Positions 1-10,863 of a DNA stretch of 64,000 nucleotides are shown here, piece by piece. Both the position numbers and the translations under genes were made by a program. Each line of letters opens with the position of its first letter. Position 1 is the first letter of the stretch. Below the pieces are notes generated by a model. The model worked only from the letters and a program-made list of their open reading frames with translations. It was not told the origin of the DNA and made no database searches. Source of the stretch: Favolaschia claudopus (Eukaryota > Basidiomycota > Agaricomycetes > Agaricales > Mycenaceae); NCBI GenBank assembly GCA_037176885.1, contig JAWWNJ010000095.1, positions 558,001 to 622,000 of the forward strand, written 5' to 3'.

Positions 1-40
1 TGGCAGTTTATCGTTAGAAATAAATAAATTATGGAATGAT

Positions 41-1141
41 TTAACCCACATGGGAGAGGCGTAAAATGCAATGATGAATTTCGGTCCGGCGATGGAGGGT
101 TTGCCAGTCACTGTGAAATGAAACGGAGGATATGTCAGACAGAGATACTACGGCGGCCGTTAACATCACACCAATACAAGGTCCGGGCCACGAAGGAAGT
201 CTCGTGTCTAAAAATGCATGGTTTGACAGGGTGAATGAAGCAAGGCGGGGCGCGCCCCTACTCACAATCGAAGGCGAGGATTGGGACTGCGACCATGACG
301 CCGAGGAAAGCGGCTAGAAGGACCACGAGGAATATTCCCATCCGCCTGTTAGTTTGGTAGAGCGCGTACACCCTTGAACGACGGAGGTCAGTGGGTCCAA
401 ATTCCCCTTGTTTATCGGAGAGAAGAGATTCACCGTATGGCGAGAACTACAGTGGAGTGAGAACTGGATGAAGACGAGGAAGGGATTTAATGCTGACCCA
501 TTTCGACGGACAGATCGATTATAACGGCTATGCCGGGTAGAATGCGAACATGTTGCGCGCAGGAGCTTGTCTGATGTTGAGCGACGCATGACATGTGTAT
601 GTGCGAGCGCTCACCTTTCACTCCAGCTGGCGAAGAACCCTTTGAGAGCGAACATGTTGAATGGAACACAAGAACGGCAGCTCATAACAAGACGTACATA
701 TATCCGTTACTGAGTGAAGGTAAGCGCAAGTGCAAAGTAATGAATATACGAAGAAAAGCAATCACCTACGAGAACCACCAGAGTGTAGTATCGCACCAAG
801 AGGTATAGAACCTTGACCGGGCTCCAACCGCCCCCCGATTTCCAGATGTAGCGCCACTGAAAAAGAAAAGCGGAGAAAGAAAAATCAATTTCCGCCAATG
901 AAGCGGCCCGGCAACTTAAAATACCTCTTGAGGAAGACAAGAGAGCCAGTCCCACACCAGGATTGAAGTCGTGCCTACAATCACTGAGCGATTGAGCACT
1001 GCCAATGGTTCAGGACCGCTCACAGGCGATGTAAGTCTGAATGAAAGTCAGCGGCTGGGAAAGCACGTCGCCTGAAATGAGACTGACCTGCGCCACGCTC
1101 ACAACATGAAGAAATTCAGCAACAGAGGCGCTGTCCGACAT
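41..1141 (-). CDS. DUF6533-type multipass membrane protein, multi-exon
   Basis: Spliced by hand on the minus strand. The probable start is ATG at 1141 (MSDSASVAEF). The next segments read TFIQTYIALIVGTTSILVWD and then, after an intron ending near 871, WRYIWKSGGGWSPVKVLYLL; this is the typical N-terminus of the basidiomycete DUF6533 family, where a helix is followed by a charged E-x-IWK segment and a second helix. Further down come VYALYQTNRRMGIF (the family's usual L-R-x-YALY-x-R-NRR loop) and a long hydrophobic helix near 290-340. A donor GTGAGT follows this helix, and the last segment ends at a stop at 41. Seen: helices, motifs and plausible splice sites. Known: the family is abundant in Agaricomycetes and has no established function. 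The middle exons (370-800) are not fully resolved, and a small in-frame intron near the N-terminus is possible. Confidence 0.6.
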
Positions 1142-2106
1142 ATTTTTTGGATTCCAGGGTGAAGTGTGGGGGCAGAGGAACGTCTTCCCCGTCGACGGCG
1201 CTTCCTTCCTTTTATTTTGAAGGCCAAGTGACGGCAACCTGGCCTGGTCCATTTTAACTCCGTACGGCCGGAGAAACTATAATGAATTACGGACACGCCC
1301 GAGGTAAGTAGATAACATCCGCACTGTTCTCGATTTTGACCTATGAAAGGAAGATCCACGTGGGTGCTTGTGGGTCGGCCTCCCGGTGGCCTCTTCGAAC
1401 TCAGCCTGAACCCGCCTTCCGAATAAATGCCTACACTTTTTGCTTGCCGATTTCGACTCGGATGACAACTTTGCCAAGCCTCAAGGTCCAAACTTGAAGG
1501 TGGCTGGAGGTGGCTGGGAGTCCGATCGTGGCGTGTGCTTAAAGTGCCTTGACACTCCAGGAAGTTGGGACTCGCAGATTAATTCATTCTGAAGGTCGTC
1601 AAGTCTGTCAAGTCTGGAGTAGTTGATTCCACGGTTCCTCAGGTGGCGCTTCCTGCAGCCTTCGAGTGTGCGTCGCCAGCAAGTCGCCAGCGCTTTCGGT
1701 GGGAATAAGGAAGCTTGGGTTAGTGTGGGAATATTAAGTCACACGTCACGACGTGACATTCAACTTGTCTCGAACTCTCACAGAACATGAGGATCGTCTG
1801 GCATTGGCACCAGGTACCCTCCTTCACATTTGCTTCAGATAAAGGGCGACCCTCGAATTTTTTAACGGTCTCGTCAGGTCTCCGTGCCCGTGAGACTCAT
1901 CGCGGGACAATGAATCGCCGAACTACTGTAGAAGTCCAACAGACGGGAGACGCGTTCTTTGCATGCAGTGTGTCCAAGATAGAGTTCTTATATCCATTTG
2001 GGTTAATAGATTTCCTTCTGATATCAGCTAAAATGCAGGCAGAAACCGGCACCCGCGCTGCTTCTGGCCCCTCTTCTACTCTTCCACCTCCATCCTCAGA
2101 ATATCT
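1142..2106. other. intergenic, nothing recognised
   Basis: Only short open frames without family resemblance. There are local short duplications (GGTGGCTGG twice near 1500, GTCGCCAGC twice near 1673) but no gene, RNA or transposon that I can support. It holds the presumed promoters of the two divergent neighbours. Confidence 0.4.
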
Positions 2107-3356
2107 ATGCCAGTAATCTCTCGCGGGGAAGTTTCGTATGTTACGGGAGCTGCATCCGGTAGGCGCCGGCTATCTTGCTATGTGGCGGGTTCGCGATTTA
2201 CAATCTAGCAGGAATCGGGCGTGCTCTAGTCGAGTTGCTCGTTGGCCAGGGGTGATACCCATTTTCAGCCTCGAATTCCAAATCGTCCTCAATCTTTTAA
2301 AGAGGGCTAGTGATCATTGCCGATCTCAATGCCGAAGTGGGCGCTAAACTGGCTTCTGAATTGAATGAGAAGGCTGGGAGCATGTGAGAACCAGTCTTGA
2401 ACAGTAGGCCGCACAATTCTCACTATTATCGTTAAATTAGGGTCGCTATCTTCGTGAAGACAGACACCACAATCTGGGAAGATCAGCTTGCGGGATTTCA
2501 GAAAGCTGTCCAAAGTTTCAAGAGAATCGATTATGGTGTGTTGGCTCGCAATCTTTTTGTTTCGCCTTATCCTAATTGCTCTCGAGTTTTCGCCAACGCT
2601 GGCATCGCTGAACATCCTTGGCTACCTCCGTTCAATCCAGAAACTGCAGCATCCCGCCCTATCGTCAAGCCGGACTTGGCAACAGCTAATATCGATCTAA
2701 CCGGGCAACTATACACCGCCGCTCTGGCGCTACAAACTTTTGAGAGGCAGGAAATCGGACCGTCGGGATTCCGTGGAAAGTTGATTCTTACAGCTTCGGT
2801 GTTTGCGTATTACCCGTCCAGAGCAATGCCGATGTACGCCGCGTCCAAGGCTGGGATTATCAATTTCATGCGCTCAGCAGCTCAATATTACTCTACGAAA
2901 AATATAACGGTTAATGCTGGTGCGTGATCAGTTGTTGGCTAGGATCGTTTTGGCTCATGTTCGATCTATTCCAAGTTTCACCGAATCTAGTTGGTACGTT
3001 TAAGCCCTACCTTTATTTGTGCTTTCGAACTGAACCTCTGTTCAAGACACTCCAATAGCTCCAGACGTTTTGTTCGTCCCTTTCCGAGAGCGCAAATTGC
3101 TTTCGAACATAGACCTCGTTATTGAGCAATTTCAAGTAATTTAGATCGCTCTTTCCCAAGTAAAATTGACCACTTATTTGCGCATATTTCACAGAAATTT
3201 CTGGGAGACAGCACCATTAATGGTCAGGCTCTCTCAATCAGCCAAGATCATGTTTGGGCTCACCCTTCGGATACTTACATGTTCGAGGAAAATGACCCAG
3301 CATGTGATCTCATCAGCGTGGAGCTATTTAAATTATTTGGAGACAGTACTAAGTAG
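2107..3356 (+). CDS. short-chain dehydrogenase/reductase (SDR), multi-exon
   Basis: NAD(P)-dependent oxidoreductase of the classical SDR superfamily. Exons that splice in frame: 2107-2158, 2212-2251, 2303-2383, 2441-2535, 2587-2919, then a poorly resolved stretch, and a last exon 3195-3356. The first intron splits the cofactor motif, and joining the exons restores TGAASGIGRALVEL. VIIADLN gives the acidic end of beta-2, VFANAGI is the NNAG-equivalent, LILTASVFA carries the active-site Ser, and MYAASKAG holds the YxxxK pair (Tyr codon 2835, Lys codon 2847). The C-terminus reads GDSTINGQALSI, a usual SDR tail. The organisation resembles HPGD-like (15-hydroxyprostaglandin-dehydrogenase-like) fungal SDRs; the substrate is unknown. 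The exons between 2920 and 3135 (TPIAPDVLFVPFRERK at about 3050-3100) are the uncertain part. I cannot exclude a defect there. Confidence 0.8.
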
Positions 3357-3804
3357 TCGTTATTGGCACTCTATTTTGCTTGTACCCTTTCCCAAATTAT
3401 CGTGTGTTCTCCAAGGTTGAATTTTGAACATTGAGTCACGTGTTCTTGGTTCAACTTTCTTTGCTGCAATGCTGGCCAAATGGCTGGGTGAGATATCTTT
3501 GCTTTCGACTTCACTCGTGACTCGTAAGAGTTGCTCATGGTTCTTCCAGATCACAGTAAACATTCATGAGAAGCCGGCGCAAGTTTTGATGTGTTACTTA
3601 GTACACAATTAGTACAACGGATTGAGAGTGACAGAAGAGATTTTGTAGCGAATTGTGGATGGGAAGCGGAGATATCGAGTCGAATAACATCGTATAGGTA
3701 GAGGTAGTCAGATGGAGAGGCGAAGCTCTCATCGTGAGCTATCTAGATGGATCGCAGATCTAGCGGAAAAAATTGGTCCTGAGCGTCGGATTCCGTAGCT
3801 GTGT
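3357..3804. other. intergenic between convergent genes
   Basis: AT-richer spacer between the SDR stop and the kinase stop, which face each other. Two short frames (3424-3612 and its complement) show no recognisable family. Probably only 3' UTRs. Confidence 0.35.
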
Positions 3805-5583
3805 TCAGATCGGGTGAACTAAATATAAGAATGAAGTAAGAGAATATTCATTTGTGCACATAAAATGACGCACCTGCAACCAATCCTCGATCGTCCCACA
3901 TGACAGAAAAAGAGTGTGATCTTCCAAGGATGCACGGAATTTAGAAGTGAACCAAGGGTCCCAGTCCATCGCGGACTTGGTGGGAACAGCACCAATGGGA
4001 CGGTTCCGAAGACGAAAAACGACCTGTTCAGCTGACAGCCGATCCTCTGGACACTGACTCCAGCATTCCTCCATGAGACTCCACACCTCATCCGAGATAG
4101 TCGAGGATCGTTCTGGCCGTTCACCTTGCATGACCTTGTACATGACGGCAATGTCTGGAGTGAGCCTGTGAAATGGGAGGTTACCAGTGAAGATCTGGGT
4201 TATCATAATTAGTTTCGTCCATACGTGGTTGCTTCTTCACCGAACATACCTCGTAACAGACACATGAAAATGCGTACATGTCAGAAGCAAAGCTATTAGG
4301 ACTCCCTTGAAATAATTCGGGGGCCTGCCACCGCATTGTACCCGCCGCCTTGGTGGAAGTGGATAAAAGAATCTTAGAATCTGTGACGGAAGAAAGACCG
4401 AAATCGGCCAGCACAGCTCGTCCCGATCGAGTTACAAGCACATTGATCTACGGGATAGAGTCATCCCCGCTCGTCCTGGAGATATTTCAGTATACGCACC
4501 GCTTTCAAATCTCCATGGACGAGTTTACGGCCATGAAGATGATCCAGGCCGAGCGCAACATCAAGGACCTACAAGTAAGAGTCAATGGAAATCGGGATAA
4601 ATTGTTTGAAAGCCAAATCACCAAGCTCAGCCTGTTGACTTGCTCGGGATGAGTTTTGAGATATCGAGAGACGTCGCCGTTGTCCATCCAAGGCGATACA
4701 AGACAGAGTTGGCGTTTTGAGCTTTGCAAATAATAAGCACCAAAGAATGGAAGTAGATTAGGGTGTGACAATTGGCGCCAGATGAGGGCTTCACGGTGGA
4801 ACTCCTAAGATTTCGAATTATTTTTGGAGAACTAGACAACGGAAGAAACTGCGCCCGTACCTTCAAAAGAGCTTCCACATCAGCCTCTTGATACACTCGC
4901 ATTACTTTGACCGATACAGTGGCGCCGTGTAGAGAGCCTTTCCAAACATCACCGTAACTCCCTGCAGCTGCAGGAAAATCGGAAAGTTGAAGACGGTCAG
5001 CCAGAGAAAAACATCGTGGATGCCTGCCGGACTTGGACGAAAGTTTGAGTAGAGCCTTCAGAATGATAGGTCCAACACGTATATCCAAAAGAGGATAATC
5101 CAGGAGCTGTCGGATTTTTATTTCAGCATGACAATTTGAGAATGATTCAGATCTACGTACGTCTTGAAGCAGGTCGAGTAGTTTCTGCGCGGTGTCATCC
5201 TGTGACGCAAGGAAATCATTGTATGCGATCTTATCCCGCAGTATATTGGCTAGCTGTGCGCAAACACAGCGTATATCGGTGTGTATTACAACGTTGATCA
5301 GCGACATTGGGAGAATATGGCTCTGAAACGGTGCTTGAAAAACATTGCAGTCGAAGCTGAAAGAGCGACCTACCTCAGTCGATCTGGAGAATTCAAACGT
5401 AGTCGCCAGTACCGAGCGAAAATTGACCAGGCAAGTCTTTGTATCCCACGTCTTCAAGACATTGATCCAGGACTGAAACTGATTCAAACACCTAGCACAA
5501 ATTATGAGCAATATTTTAGCTAAGAAATGCTTGGAGACTGTACTCATAGTTCTGCAGGCCAAACTTGCGTAAAAGACAGGCAA
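3805..5583 (-). CDS. tyrosine-kinase-like (TKL) protein kinase, multi-exon
   Basis: Serine/threonine or dual-specificity kinase of the TKL type. Reading the minus strand: an N-terminal helical region of about 150 residues, then the kinase domain with the glycine loop AGSYGDVWKG (about 4930-4970), the VKV lysine (about 4905), LSHPNLLPFFG, LVSPWMDNGDVSRYL (hinge), catalytic loop HGDLKA (4500-4517), LADFGLSS (DFG near 4400), and GTMRWQAPEL (APE near 4320). The C-lobe reads NLPF, MQGERPERSS and MEECWSQCPEDRLSA, the end of a kinase fold. About 60 residues follow to the stop. Introns interrupt it near 5200-5340, 5100-5155, 4790-4860, 4440-4500 and 4190-4260. Gly replaces the Arg of HRD, common in basidiomycete TKL kinases that have no activation-loop-phosphorylation requirement. 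The 5' end is the weak point: a start at 5583 or a nearby downstream ATG is possible. No substrate can be named. Confidence 0.8.
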
Positions 5584-5794
5584 ATACAGAAGACATGAAA
5601 CGCTATCAACGAAAGTCAGTGGCCGGCCTGAACTTGCAAACGAAAACCAACCAATGGAAGTGCCTGGTCGAGACAGTGAACCATATACACATTTTCGGCG
5701 ACATGAAGAAGCGAAAGTGCTTCGGGATCATTCAGTACGTTGGTGCGCAGGGTAACTCTGTTGCTTCATCGTTTGCACCCCTTTAGATTAATCC

Positions 5795-5847
5795 GTGTTG
5801 CTACTTGACGAAAGTTGAGGTTAATCTGTGTTGCTCGTTGGCAAAGT
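5795..5847 (+). repeat. left inverted terminal block of the 5.8-8.4 kb element
   Basis: It is matched by the reverse complement of 8302-8350. The longest identical runs are AAAGTTGAGGTTAATCT and TGTTGCTCGTTGGCAAA, separated by a single mismatch. Confidence 0.75.
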
Positions 5848-5930
5848 TTTGTAAAATTAATCTTCCCTTTGGTGGGATTAAATCCTATGACAAAAAAAAT
5901 CTACTGTCTGAACAATACCGCCAGTACACC

Positions 5931-6050
5931 CAACATAATCCTGCATTGAAATAATCCCGCGCCCCAACATAATCCGGCGTCGAAATCATTCCGCGCCGCA
6001 ACATAATTCTGGGTCGAAATAATCCCGAACCCGACATAATCCTGCGCCAC
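5931..6050 (+). repeat. 34-bp tandem repeat, about 3.5 units
   Basis: Units start at 5931, 5965, 5999 and 6032, each opening CAACATAATCC or a close variant and continuing with a GTCGAAATAATCCCGCGC-like half. The fourth unit is partial. The repeat lies inside the left subterminal region of the inverted-repeat element and contains two TAATCC words per unit. Confidence 0.85.
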
Positions 6051-8301
6051 CGCATGATCCTTGTGACAAACTTTCGGCACGTTAAGCTAGCCCAAGATTA
6101 CAGTAATCTTGTGCAGATTAATCTCAGCGAAAATCATTCAGGGTAAATATGATCTTACGCACTATTCTGTTACTTAGCCCGTGTTTCCTGTAGTTGTGTT
6201 AAATCAAGAAGAAGGTATCCCCAGCTCAAACACGCACCCGTCTAAGCGAAAGAAAGAACCCTAGAAATCGTCAAGTCGTTATAAGTAATCGTAAATACAA
6301 ACAGAATATAACACACCAATGCACACAAGGTCGGAGGTTGTTGTACTTCTTCACCCATAGTTCCTGTGGCTGCGGGAGATTAAAGTCCAGAAGTTATCCT
6401 CAGCTGCAACACAGACTCGTAGAGGTGAAAAGAGTCACCATGCAACTGTGGACAGGAAGGAGTGGAGATGAATGTGTCAAGAAGCCTGGAAGCGACTCAC
6501 AGTTAGTATGTAGAGGGTCTTGTCTGGGAATAAATACGTCTAAACTCGACGTAATTCATTCTGGAAGTTGTAGAGATTGAGTCTTCTATTAATCAATCGT
6601 CACCAGCTTACCGTTACGGTGGCTGCCAGCCTGACTGGAAATTGAAACAGGCTGTAAATTTGGAGAAGGAATATACAGTACTTACTCGAATCTGCGGAGC
6701 AGTGTCAACCAACCCTTAGGAAGCCGCTACAGTCTACGGGAGAGCTTGAAGTGATCTTGAAGGTGATACATGTGAGGGGTTGGGAAGGTGTGTCGAGAGA
6801 GTCTTGCGATTGAGGCGTCGTTGTGTGAGTAGATGGCTGGTGGAGCCGATTCGGAAACGGGCAGTGCAGGCAAGCGGCGGTGGAGAGCCGGCGTGGAATT
6901 GGGACCTCGAGGTTCACAAAGGGGTTCTTGAAGACACGGGTGCTGCGAGACGAGGCCGGGATTCTAAGCGCTTGGGGATTGCTTGAGAAATGCTGGACTC
7001 GAAGGAGGACTTGACAATAAAAACGACGGGCTTGGATTCGTGTATGTTCGTGGGCGATTTGCGGAGCGGCGGGGCGCAGGCGGCGGGGTGGTGCCACAGG
7101 TAGCATCAAAGGGTAAGATCAACTCGGTCAGTTTTGTGCGTGGTGGATTAGTCGTACAGCACTCGTACTTCGAGGATGTTCGTTTGATGTATGTGGTGGG
7201 TGGCAAGCTTGATCGTCACGCGTGACTGAGCCGCTGGCAGGCTTTCGGCACACTTTGGCTTGATTTACTGATTCCCTCTTTGTCTTCCTCCTGCACCGTC
7301 TAACTTTCGCCAAGTCGCACCACTGCAGCACCAGTCCATGGCTATGGCAGAAGGATACCTCCCGAAACTTTTCATGCATACTCTTCCGGTCGATGTCGTG
7401 GACTCCTCGTGAATCTCAATTGAAAGTTTCCTTCCCAGCCAACTCTTGAGTTGGCTCGCCGGTGGGAAGGCTCCAAATCGGCTTTCAAGGGTGGCATGCC
7501 ACCTATGTTTTCTCTTCACTCGTTTCTACCTCTGGCAATGTTCAACACACTTTCACCTCGTTTAATGGACAGAGATGGCGCGTTGACTTTACCTTTTCTC
7601 TCCTCTTCGTGGACCATACTGACACGCCTCTCCTCAAGATACTTATGTTCCAAGACCCGCTTTGTTTCTTGTCACTGCTGTGAACTCCGCTACTCTACCT
7701 CTACCTCGTCACTCTACCTACCTGTGATGCTGCTGGTGTGTCCGAATCTCTATTGCTCCAAATTCGTACTAATGCTCAGATTTTCGACACAGAAATTTTC
7801 GATCCATCTCAATTTTGAATTGAGGATGAACTTGCATTACCCGGTGATATCATTCTTTTCGGGAGATTCAACTGATTAATCCCCTCTCAGTTATCGCATC
7901 GGTGGCAGCAAGAACAAATTAAACAATGCCACGGTCGGATTCCAAGGTCGGATTTATAATCCCAAGGTCAGATTATTTTCGCTGCATGCTGTTTTCTTTG
8001 CCTTCAATTCCAGCGTCCAGAAAATCGGGCGGTACGACAGGATACAATCTCAATGGCATGGTAAGATTTTCCTGCTTACCTCGGATTTAATCCAACGGTC
8101 AGATTAATCCGACAGGGATTAAAACTCGGGCTTAATCGTGGTGATCAATCTCGCCAGGATTATTTGGTGCAGGGAGCAGGATTAAATAACATACCTACGA
8201 GACAATCTTGCTGATTAATCTCACGGCTCGAGATCATTCACGGTTAGGATTATTTCTGTGGAGATTAAATCTTGTATTGGAGATTATTGTGTACATTGTA
8301 A

Positions 8302-8350
8302 TTTGCCAACGAGCAACAGAGATTAACCTCAACTTTTGTCAATCACCAAA
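8302..8350 (-). repeat. right inverted terminal block of the 5.8-8.4 kb element
   Basis: Reverse-complement partner of 5795-5847. It is followed directly by TTAGATTAATCC at 8351-8362, the 12-mer that also precedes the left block. Confidence 0.75.
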
Positions 8351-8374
8351 TTAGATTAATCCTATCCACTGATT

Positions 8375-10113
8375 TCACTGGTTGCTTTCAAGCCATTTGT
8401 GTGGATGATGCCAATCGACCGTCTCTGGACCGAGGTTGAGCTCATAATGACGGGTGCGGAGTGGGACACGTTGCTCCGTCAAACAACGCAGAAAGCCAAG
8501 CTTGTCGAATCCCTGAGGCAAGAACTTCTCCAGCGAAAGGAGGACACTCATGGCATTTCCTTGGCTGGTTGATTTCAAGCAAGACGATGCCCACGCGACC
8601 ATTGCACCAATTCGGATGGTGGTGTCATATTCTACGAGAGAGGGTTCCCGGGAGCGCTGCGAGTGCCGAGTCGCAACTTCAAGTTTGGCCCAGTCGTTCG
8701 ACGCAAGTTGAGCAATATGAACCCTCCACGATGGAGGATAACGGTCAATCCAGGACGATGCGTGGAGGCAACACGAAACGAGTCTCTGGTGTAAGAGCTG
8801 TTGGTCTACGTCGTCCCATGTCCATAAACTCCTGCATGCATCCGATTCGGATTGGATCAAGTCAAGCAGTATGTTCATGTTTTCTGCCGTGGAGGCTGAC
8901 GACGATGTCGATGTCTGCAGCTGAAAGGCTACCCATATTATCACAGGCCATACAGCAGGCTCCTTGATTTCACTCGTTGGGCGTGAACCGCGGAGGGCAG
9001 AAAAAGCTCTGTTTGGATATGTTTCAACAAGTCTGAACAAGTCTCCCATTCAAGCAAGTCATACCTGTTGATACAGTTATCACAGCATCCTATTATGTCG
9101 CCGATTCGTGTCGAGTCGTAGTCCAGAATGGCAGATTTGAACCACTCCCATACACCCATTTTGCACGACGAAAAGAGGCACCCGGGCGAATCGTGCAGCC
9201 GTAGTTTCATATTCTGGTCGTTGGAAGATCGAAATGGACAAGTGTAGTAATTCCAACAGTCGATGTGATGCATGAGATCTGGATATTCTCTGCCTAGAAC
9301 ACTGTCGGTGAGAGCACACCAGGCAATTCGGAGTATACGATGCTCTCTCGACCAGCCTCGAAGAGGATTTGGTTGTTCGGGAAGATAAGCTCGACTGGCG
9401 AGTGCGTCGCGCGCTCGCATCCAATCAGCAGATGAAAGCTTGAGTGTGGCGACTTGAAATCGGTGCATCATAGTGTGATCAGTTATCATGTCGCGCAGCC
9501 AAGCCTCATCACCGTCTTCCCACATCCCCCAATTTATCCGTTCTCGGGAGCCTGAGATGATGGCCAACCATAGGTCAAGTGCGGGTCCGCGCCTGCGGAA
9601 ACGTGCTTCAAACGCAAAGCACCACAATAGTGTGAGCCGCATGTCGACATTCCATATCTCGATAGCGCTGTAAGCTGTTAAACTGTTTAGACAGTTTATG
9701 TCGTCCCCAGTGAGAGATTCCTTCGGTCCTTGACGCGAATCGACGAAAGAAAATTCCTCTTCGACATCAAGGCGAGACTCATCGGGATCTGAGCCAATGG
9801 AGGATCCATTCCGGTTGAGAATTGAAGAGAGAGCCTCATCGGAGACAACGTCGACGTCTCTACGACCGGCAGACTCTCGATTGGGGGTGGAAGATTCCAG
9901 GGGTGACATCCGCGCTCTGCTGCTTCTGCTGCTGAGGGTACGTCGGCGCTTCAGTGTAGACTGCCAATTCGAGATCCAGTCTTCAGCATCCTTGCGGCTG
10001 ATCGAAAAGTAATGACCAGCGTCGGAAGAGGAGAGAGACTCAGGGCGCGCCATGCAGGGAAGAGGAAAGAAATATAATAGTGCTCCATTTACTCGTATTC
10101 GAAGCTCCAACAA
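8375..10113 (-). CDS. hypothetical protein, two main exons
   Basis: Not recognised. A long frame begins near 10113 (alternative starts: the MARPES methionine about 20 codons in, or an upstream exon near 10282). It runs through an acidic and Ser-rich region with RKDAEDWISNWQSTLKRRR, then WNVDMRLTLLWCFAFEARFR, and ends at CCDNCINR. A 56-nt intron with GTATGA donor and AACAG acceptor (about 9011-9066) joins it in frame to AFSALRGSRPTSEIKEP and on to the stop at 8375, giving about 590 residues. It is rich in Trp and Cys, with no signal peptide or membrane helix evident. The Cys/Trp-rich middle (YYTCPF, CCDNC) could be a small fold, but no zinc-finger spacing is convincing. It ends only about 13 bp from the transposon edge, so its 3' UTR probably runs into that element. 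Confidence 0.6.
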
Positions 10114-10863
10114 GATGGTTGCTACACAGTAAGAGAGAGTCCCGAATCCCGAATTGCTGTTGAAGTATGCTGTCAGTTTCCTGACAACCTAGGATACGGG
10201 CGTCATTTCCACGATACGAAGCCGGGAGATGAGCCGTGATAGAACCGTACTTGACACGAGTCGTGGCAAGTAAAGCAGTCATGATTTAAATTTTGGAACA
10301 TCGGTGAACCTCGCATTTCGGAGCGGCCGTCGTAATGGCATGTCGCAAATAGGTTTTGATTAACATACTTGAATCTAGGCACCGAATTCAGACCAGGACC
10401 AACTTGAAGTGCCACCAGCCTGGCAGCGACTCGGATTTGAGAGAGACTTGACGAGTGAATTAGTTCTAGAACGAATACAGATACTTAGATTCCAGCTAAT
10501 CATGCAAGTTTGGGGTGTAACCGTCCCTGACTCAGAGGTTGGAGGCTCCATTCATCGAAAACGGGCGACAATTGTGGTGGTAGTTTGTTCCTCGCGATGT
10601 CACAGTCACATTTAGTCACGCCAAATTTTGTGGACTTGATCTTGACTCTCTTGCCGCCCTAGCCCTAGTTCGCGAGATTGAGCTACGACAAGGAGTATCA
10701 CGGTCATAAGAGACCTTATTTCAGCGCTAAGCTAAATACCAAGTACGTGATCAAAATACTTTCCTTGTCGCAGTATCTTCCTAAGTTTTTCCACATCTCT
10801 AGTTGGTCGGACCGCGTATGTGAACGCGTTTCCACAAGTCCATATGTCTCATTGCTCTCCAGT
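10114..10863. other. divergent promoter region
   Basis: Lies between the start of the unrecognised minus-strand gene and the purine gene. A further minus-strand frame at 10040-10282 (MTALLATTRVKYGS) could be a 5' exon of the neighbour, but I could not join it convincingly. The sequence from 10678 to 10863 is open in the frame of the purine gene but has no ATG, so it is taken as 5' UTR. Confidence 0.4.

Larger units (their letters stand above)
5783..8362. mobile_element. probable non-autonomous DNA transposon with inverted termini
   Basis: The two ends are inverted copies. On the left (5795-5847) a block with AAAGTTGAGGTTAATCT and TGTTGCTCGTTGGCAAA appears again as its reverse complement on the right (8302-8350), at roughly 80% identity over about 50 bp. 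Just outside both blocks stands the same 12-mer TTAGATTAATCC in direct orientation (5783-5794 and 8351-8362). It could be a target-site duplication or, since GATTAATC is its own reverse complement, part of the termini. Both subterminal regions (5800-6130 and 7870-8300) are packed with TTAATCC, GGATTAA and TAATCC words, as expected of transposase-binding sites. The 1.7 kb core has only short frames with no transposase motif, so movement would need a partner element. The superfamily is not assigned. Confidence 0.6.

Noticed and set aside
6705..7109. 134-codon minus frame inside the inverted-repeat element as a transposase
   Set aside because: Pro/Arg/Thr-rich low-complexity composition, no DDE, HTH or zinc-finger pattern, and an equally open frame opposite.
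10678..10863. Extending the purine gene to a TTG at 10678
   Set aside because: Eukaryotic initiation favours the first ATG; the protein from 10864 already aligns with the family's N-terminus, and the leader shows no family residues.
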